From Desertibaculum subflavum (GTDB taxonomy: Bacteria > Pseudomonadota > Alphaproteobacteria > Ferrovibrionales > Ferrovibrionaceae): a stretch of 64,000 nt of DNA. Made by a program: the position numbers and the translations under genes. Position 1 is the first letter of the stretch, and each line of letters opens with the position of its first letter. The stretch is from assembly GCA_003576705.1 (NCBI GenBank), contig QOZS01000012.1, positions 1-64,000 of the forward strand, written 5' to 3'. The notes beneath the pieces are model-generated. The model did not search any database, was not told where the DNA came from, and saw only the letters and a program-made list of their open reading frames with translations. Shown piece after piece: positions 60,353 to 64,000 of this stretch.

Positions 60353-60796
60353 ATGGCCCGATCCACCAACGCCCCTCACCGCGAATCCATGATCGCCGGC
60401 TGGCTCGCCGACGCCAAGGCTGCGTTTGCCGCGGCGCGCCGGCGCCGGGCTGAGCGCGCCGAGCTCAGTCACCTCCCTGCGGGCGACCGCGACCGGATCC
60501 TGCACGATCTGGGCGAGCCGCCGGGCGACATCAGCTTCGTCAGCCGCGCCCAGCCCTGCGCGGCCACGCTGATGGCCGGCATGATGAAGTTCGTCGGCGT
60601 CGATCCGCGTGACGCCGAGGCGCAGGGTCTGGTGCTGCGCGACCTGCAGCGGACCTGCGCCGAATGCCGGGAATGGCGGCGCTGCCGCTACTGGCAGGCC
60701 GGCGAGATCAAGGACGACCCGCGCGACTTCTGCCTCAACACACCGACCTTCGACGCGCTGAAGCACGAGAAGGTTCAGGCAAGCGCACGCGGATAG
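60353..60796 (+). CDS. DUF6455 family protein, likely oxygen-regulated
   Basis: A 147-residue protein. The C-terminal cysteine pattern RTCAECREWRRCRYWQAGEI followed by DFCLNTPTF is typical of DUF6455-like proteins seen near denitrification and microaerobic genes. The four cysteines could bind a metal or cluster. No catalytic motif. The FNR-type box upstream suggests induction at low oxygen. Family assignment is moderate. Confidence 0.7.
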   Translation: MARSTNAPHRESMIAGWLADAKAAFAAARRRRAERAELSHLPAGDRDRILHDLGEPPGDISFVSRAQPCAATLMAGMMKFVGVDPRDAEAQGLVLRDLQRTCAECREWRRCRYWQAGEIKDDPRDFCLNTPTFDALKHEKVQASARG

Positions 60797-60829
60797 ATCG
60801 CGGCCTACCGCCCCCCTTAAGTTGGGGCG

Positions 60830-63004
60830 ATGCCGGATACCGAGTCGCCCGCCCGTCCCGCTGCCGTCCTGCTGCCGCTGCCGCTGGCGGGCGCCTACGA
60901 CTATCTGGTGCCGGCGGGCGTGCGGCCGGGCGAGTTGGTGCTGGCGCCGCTAGGGCGCAGCATCAGCCTGGGCGTGGTCTGGGGCGCGGCGACCGGCGAG
61001 GTTGACGCCGCCAAGCTGAAGGCCGTCGAAGCCGGCATCGACTGTCCCCCGCTGCCGCCGGAGACCCGCACCTTCGTCGATCGCATCGCCGACTACACGC
61101 TGACGCCGCCGGGCGCGGTCCTGCGCATGTGCCTCAGCACCAGCGCCGCACTGGAGCCGCCGCCGCCGAAGATCGCCTATGCCCTCGGCCCGGCGGTGCC
61201 GGAGCGGCTGACCGCGGCGCGCCGGCGCGTGATCGACGTGCTGCAAGACGGCCCGCCGCGCAGCGTGGCCGACATCGCGGAGGCCGCCGGGGTCGGCACC
61301 GGCGTGGTGCGCGGCCTGATTGACGCCGGCGCGCTGACCGCGATCGAGCTGCCGGCGCATGCGCCGCCCCCGCTGCCCGATCTGGCGCGGCCGGGGCCCG
61401 ATCTCAGCAAGGCGCAGCGCGAGGCGGCGGCGGCGCTGCAGGCGCGCGTCGACGAGGGCGCCTTCTCGGTCACCCTGATCGACGGCGTCACCGGCTCCGG
61501 CAAGACCGAGGTCTATTTCGAGGCGATCGCCGCCGCCGTGGCCAAAGGGCGGCAGGTGCTGGTGCTGCTGCCCGAGATTGCGCTGTCGGCGCAGTGGCTG
61601 ACGCGCTTCGAGGCACGCTTCGGCGTGGCGCCGACCGAGTGGCATTCCGACCTGAGATCGACCGAACGGCGGCGCAACTGGCGCCATGTCGCGACCGGCG
61701 CGGCGCATGTGGTGGTCGGCGCGCGTTCGGCGCTGTTCCTGCCTTATCCCCGGCTCGGCCTGATCGTGGTCGACGAGGAGCACGACGCCTCGTTCAAGCA
61801 GGAGGACGGCGTGCGCTATCACGCGCGCGACATGGCGGTGTTGCGGGCGCAGATCGGCGGCTTCCCCGCCGTGCTCGCCTCGGCGACGCCCTCGCTGGAA
61901 ACGCGCTTCAATGTCGAGCGCGGGCGCTACAGGGCCGTGCACCTGCCGAACCGGCACGGCGCGGCGGAGCTGCCGCAGATCCGCATGATCGACTTGCGCC
62001 GCGAGCCGCCGGCGCGCGGGCGCTGGCTGTCGCCGCCGCTCACGGCTGCTGTTCAGGAGACATTGGCCGCCGGCGAGCAGGCGCTGCTCTTCCTCAACCG
62101 CCGCGGCTATGCGCCGCTCACGCTCTGCGGCGCCTGCGGCCACCGCCTGCAATGCCCGAACTGCTCGACCTGGCTGGTCGAGCACCGTTTCGCCGGCCAG
62201 CTGCGCTGCCATCATTGCGGCCACGAGACGCGGCCGCCGCCGGCCTGCCCGGCCTGCGGCGCGGAAGGGCGCTTCAAGCCCTGTGGCCCGGGCATCGAGC
62301 GGCTGGCCGAGGAAGCGGCGGCGCTGTTTCCGGAGGCGCGTATCGCCACCGCCGCTTCCGATCTGCTGGTCGGCCCGCGTGCGGCAGAGGAGCTGGTGCG
62401 CAAGGTCCTCGACCGCGAGATCGACCTGCTGGTCGGCACCCAGGTGCTGGCCAAGGGCCATCACTTCCCGATGCTGACCCTGGTCGGCGTGGTGGACGCC
62501 GATCTCGGCCTCGCCGGCGGCGACCTGCGCGCGGCCGAGCGCACCTATCAGCTGCTGAGCCAGGTGGCCGGCCGGGCCGGCCGGGCCGAGCATCCGGGGC
62601 GGGTGCTGCTGCAAAGCTACATGCCGGAGGCGCCGGTGCTGCAGGCCCTCGTCACCGGCGATGTCGACGGCTTCATCGCCGGCGAGATGGCGGCGCGGCG
62701 CGAGGCCGGCATGCCGCCCTATGGCCGGCTCGCCGCGCTGATCGTCTCCGGCAAGACGCCGGAGCTGGTCGGCGCCCTGACGCGTGAGCTCGCCCGCACC
62801 GCGCCAAACGATCAGGGCCTCGAAGTCTGGGGCCCGGCGCCGGCACCGCTCACGCTGCTGCGCGGGCGGCATCGCCAGCGCTTCCTGGTCAAGGCCGATC
62901 GCGGCGTCCGGCTGCAGGCCGCGCTGCGGCGCTGGCTGGCGCCGATCAAGCCGCGCGCCGACCTTCGCATCGAGGTCGATGTCGATCCCCACTCCTTCCT
63001 GTGA
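60830..63004 (+). CDS. priA: Primosomal protein N' (PriA helicase)
   Basis: A 724-residue replication-restart helicase. It has the Walker A motif [20 protein letters not shown] near residue 220, the DEEH box [20 protein letters not shown], the zinc-binding cysteines [16 protein letters not shown] and CHHCG..CPACG near 440-480, and the C-terminal helicase motif [20 protein letters not shown]. It reloads the replisome at stalled forks. ATG 60830 is 33 bases after the DUF6455 stop. Confidence 0.96.
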   Translation: MPDTESPARPAAVLLPLPLAGAYDYLVPAGVRPGELVLAPLGRSISLGVVWGAATGEVDAAKLKAVEAGIDCPPLPPETRTFVDRIADYTLTPPGAVLRMCLSTSAALEPPPPKIAYALGPAVPERLTAARRRVIDVLQDGPPRSVADIAEAAGVGTGVVRGLIDAGALTAIELPAHAPPPLPDLARPGPDLSKAQREAAAALQARVDEGAFSVTLIDGVTGSGKTEVYFEAIAAAVAKGRQVLVLLPEIALSAQWLTRFEARFGVAPTEWHSDLRSTERRRNWRHVATGAAHVVVGARSALFLPYPRLGLIVVDEEHDASFKQEDGVRYHARDMAVLRAQIGGFPAVLASATPSLETRFNVERGRYRAVHLPNRHGAAELPQIRMIDLRREPPARGRWLSPPLTAAVQETLAAGEQALLFLNRRGYAPLTLCGACGHRLQCPNCSTWLVEHRFAGQLRCHHCGHETRPPPACPACGAEGRFKPCGPGIERLAEEAAALFPEARIATAASDLLVGPRAAEELVRKVLDREIDLLVGTQVLAKGHHFPMLTLVGVVDADLGLAGGDLRAAERTYQLLSQVAGRAGRAEHPGRVLLQSYMPEAPVLQALVTGDVDGFIAGEMAARREAGMPPYGRLAALIVSGKTPELVGALTRELARTAPNDQGLEVWGPAPAPLTLLRGRHRQRFLVKADRGVRLQAALRRWLAPIKPRADLRIEVDVDPHSFL

Positions 63005-63067
63005 GAAACGCGTGCCGACCACGCGCGTCACTGTGACGGCCGCGCCGCGGCGGCTTATCATGCGGCC

Positions 63068-63262
63068 ATGAACCTGTTCGGGATCCTGGCCGCGATCACC
63101 ATGCTGGCGGTGCTGACGGTGCTGCTGGCCGGCGTCGTGGTGATGGCGCGCGGCGGCGAGTTCAACCGCCGCTGGGGCAATGTGCTGATGCGCTGGCGCG
63201 TGCTGCTGCAGCTCGTCGCCATCGTGCTGATCGTGCTCGCCTTCCTGTTCTCCGGACGGTGA
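63068..63262 (+). CDS. HIG1-like twin-transmembrane protein
   Basis: A 64-residue protein with two hydrophobic helices and the HIG1 family signature in the loop: RRWGNVLMRWRVLLQLVAIV. HIG1-like proteins in alphaproteobacteria associate with respiratory complexes, as hypoxia-induced proteins do in mitochondria. The function here is inferred from family only. It precedes the cobalamin adenosyltransferase by 7 bases, probably in the same transcript. Confidence 0.85.
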   Translation: MNLFGILAAITMLAVLTVLLAGVVVMARGGEFNRRWGNVLMRWRVLLQLVAIVLIVLAFLFSGR

Positions 63263-63269
63263 CCCGGCC

Positions 63270-63833
63270 ATGGTGAAGCTGACCCGCATCTACACCCGTG
63301 GCGGCGACAAGGGCGAAACCTCGCTCGGCGACGGCACCCGGGTGCCGAAGCACGCCTTGCGCGTCGCCGCCTATGGCGAGGTCGACGAGGCCAATGCCGT
63401 GCTCGGCCTCGCCCGCCTGCACGCGGCGGGCGAGATCGACGTCATGCTTTCCCGCATCCAGAACGACCTGTTCGACCTCGGGGCCGATCTCTGCACCCCG
63501 TTCGAGGACAAACCGAAATATCCGCCGCTTCGCATCGTCGAGGCCCAGGTCGAACGCCTGGAGCGCGAGATCGACGCGATGAATGCCGGCCTCGCGCCGC
63601 TCAATTCCTTCATCCTGCCGGGCGGCACGGCGCTCGCCGCCCATCTGCATCTCGGCCGCACCGTGGCGCGGCGGGCCGAGCGGGCGATCACCCTGCTTGC
63701 GGCTCACGAGAGCGTGAACGATGCAGCGATCCGCTATATCAATCGATTGTCCGATCACTTATTCGTTCTTGGCCGCAAAGCCAATGAAGACGGCGCCAGA
63801 GACGTCCTGTGGATTCCCGGGGCGAACCGTTGA
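63270..63833 (+). CDS. Cob(I)alamin adenosyltransferase, PduO-type
   Basis: A 187-residue adenosyltransferase. Motifs: TRIYTRGGDKGETSLGDGTR at the start, VAAYGEVDEANAVLGLARLH, NDLFDLGADLCTPFEDK, and near the C-terminus RRAERAITLLAAHESVN with RYINRLSDHLFVLGRKANED. It converts reduced cobalamin to adenosylcobalamin using ATP. ATG 63270 follows the HIG1-like gene closely. No cobalamin-dependent enzyme is in this window. Confidence 0.94.
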   Translation: MVKLTRIYTRGGDKGETSLGDGTRVPKHALRVAAYGEVDEANAVLGLARLHAAGEIDVMLSRIQNDLFDLGADLCTPFEDKPKYPPLRIVEAQVERLEREIDAMNAGLAPLNSFILPGGTALAAHLHLGRTVARRAERAITLLAAHESVNDAAIRYINRLSDHLFVLGRKANEDGARDVLWIPGANR

Positions 63834-63896
63834 CACCGCCCGCTATCTTGGCAGCAGTAATCAAGTTCTAACCGGCCAATACTCGATACGCGCGAT

Positions 63897-63925
63897 TTGA
63901 TTTCTCTAATCGGCAAATATATTAT
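63897..63925 (+). promoter_or_regulatory. Strong sigma-70-like promoter before the last gene
   Basis: TTGATT (63897-63902) and TATTAT (63920-63925) with a 17-base spacer, in an AT-rich 125-base gap (63834-63958). Transcription would begin near 63932, giving a 27-base leader with a GGAGG ribosome site for the gene at 63959. This is the best promoter match in the window. Confidence 0.6.
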
Positions 63926-63958
63926 CCATTTCACAAAATTGCTCAGCGGAGGCAAACG

Positions 63959-64000
63959 ATGAACGAAAAGGCGGAAAAGGGAGAGATCCTCGGCCTTACG
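63959..64000 (+). CDS. Start of an unidentified gene, cut by the window end
   Basis: ATG at 63959 with GGAGG 6 bases upstream reads MNEKAEKGEILGLT and runs off the right edge. Only 14 residues are visible. A strong promoter lies directly upstream. I cannot identify it. Confidence 0.6.
   Translation, partial: MNEKAEKGEILGLT

Overview
This is a gene-dense, high-GC chromosomal segment, almost certainly from an alphaproteobacterium. A Rhodospirillales-like free-living heterotroph is my inference. The evidence is the combination of an ftsY-yciB pair, small families typical of alphaproteobacteria (DUF1178, DUF1272, DUF2849, DUF934, DUF1194, DUF3750, DUF6455, HemP), a cysG-DUF2849-cysI-DUF934 sulfite reductase operon, a CRP/FNR-type TTGA-N6-TCAA box and frequent ATGA gene overlaps. 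I see no rRNA, tRNA, IS element, prophage or CRISPR array. The window begins inside tonB and ends just after the start of an unidentified gene.

Layout. 1-1.0 kb: Fur-type hemP-tonB (minus strand). 1.0-5.3 kb (minus): folB, an SDR reductase, an enoyl-CoA hydratase, glpD and a TPR membrane protein. 5.4-10.1 kb: promoter, tandem glycine riboswitch and the complete glycine cleavage set gcvT-gcvH-gcvPA-gcvPB, closed by a large inverted repeat. 10.3-15.2 kb: small regulators and housekeeping enzymes. 15.5-18.6 kb: a bufferin (buf) copper-peptide operon: secreted four-cysteine precursor (DUF2282), MNIO/DUF692 maturase, DUF2063 partner, DoxX membrane protein, then a thioredoxin-fold peroxiredoxin-like gene. 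18.6-26.7 kb: LysR regulator, dapF, mtaB, ftsY, a tiny leader ORF overlapping a lysine/alanine-rich H1-like peptide, yciB, a DUF3445 protein, a NUDIX hydrolase and a DASS transporter.

27.3-32.7 kb holds a coenzyme F420 operon: cofD, cofC, a fused cofGH (FbiC type), an F420:NADP oxidoreductase and cofE. The genes overlap or nearly abut. An F420-type luciferase-like oxidoreductase at 54.4 kb is a plausible user of the cofactor. F420 is uncommon in Proteobacteria. The cofE homology starts upstream of any ATG, GTG or TTG, so its start is unusual.

32.8-46.9 kb looks catabolic: hydantoinase/oxoprolinase A and B, an orphan molybdenum hydroxylase large subunit, a fumarylacetoacetate-hydrolase-type enzyme, a TetR regulator with a clear palindromic operator, two overlapping HpaB-type flavin monooxygenases, an SDR and a TfdA/TauD dioxygenase. 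The substrate cannot be read from sequence. 47.4-53.3 kb: an amino-acid permease and a 2-oxoacid:ferredoxin oxidoreductase (korA, korB) with an NADPH/flavin/FeS partner. 53.7-64 kb: DUF1194, the F420-type oxidoreductase, assimilatory sulfite reduction and siroheme synthesis, an FNR-box-linked DUF6455 gene, priA, a HIG1-like protein and a PduO-type cobalamin adenosyltransferase.

All calls come from reading motifs and gene order by eye. No database search was run.
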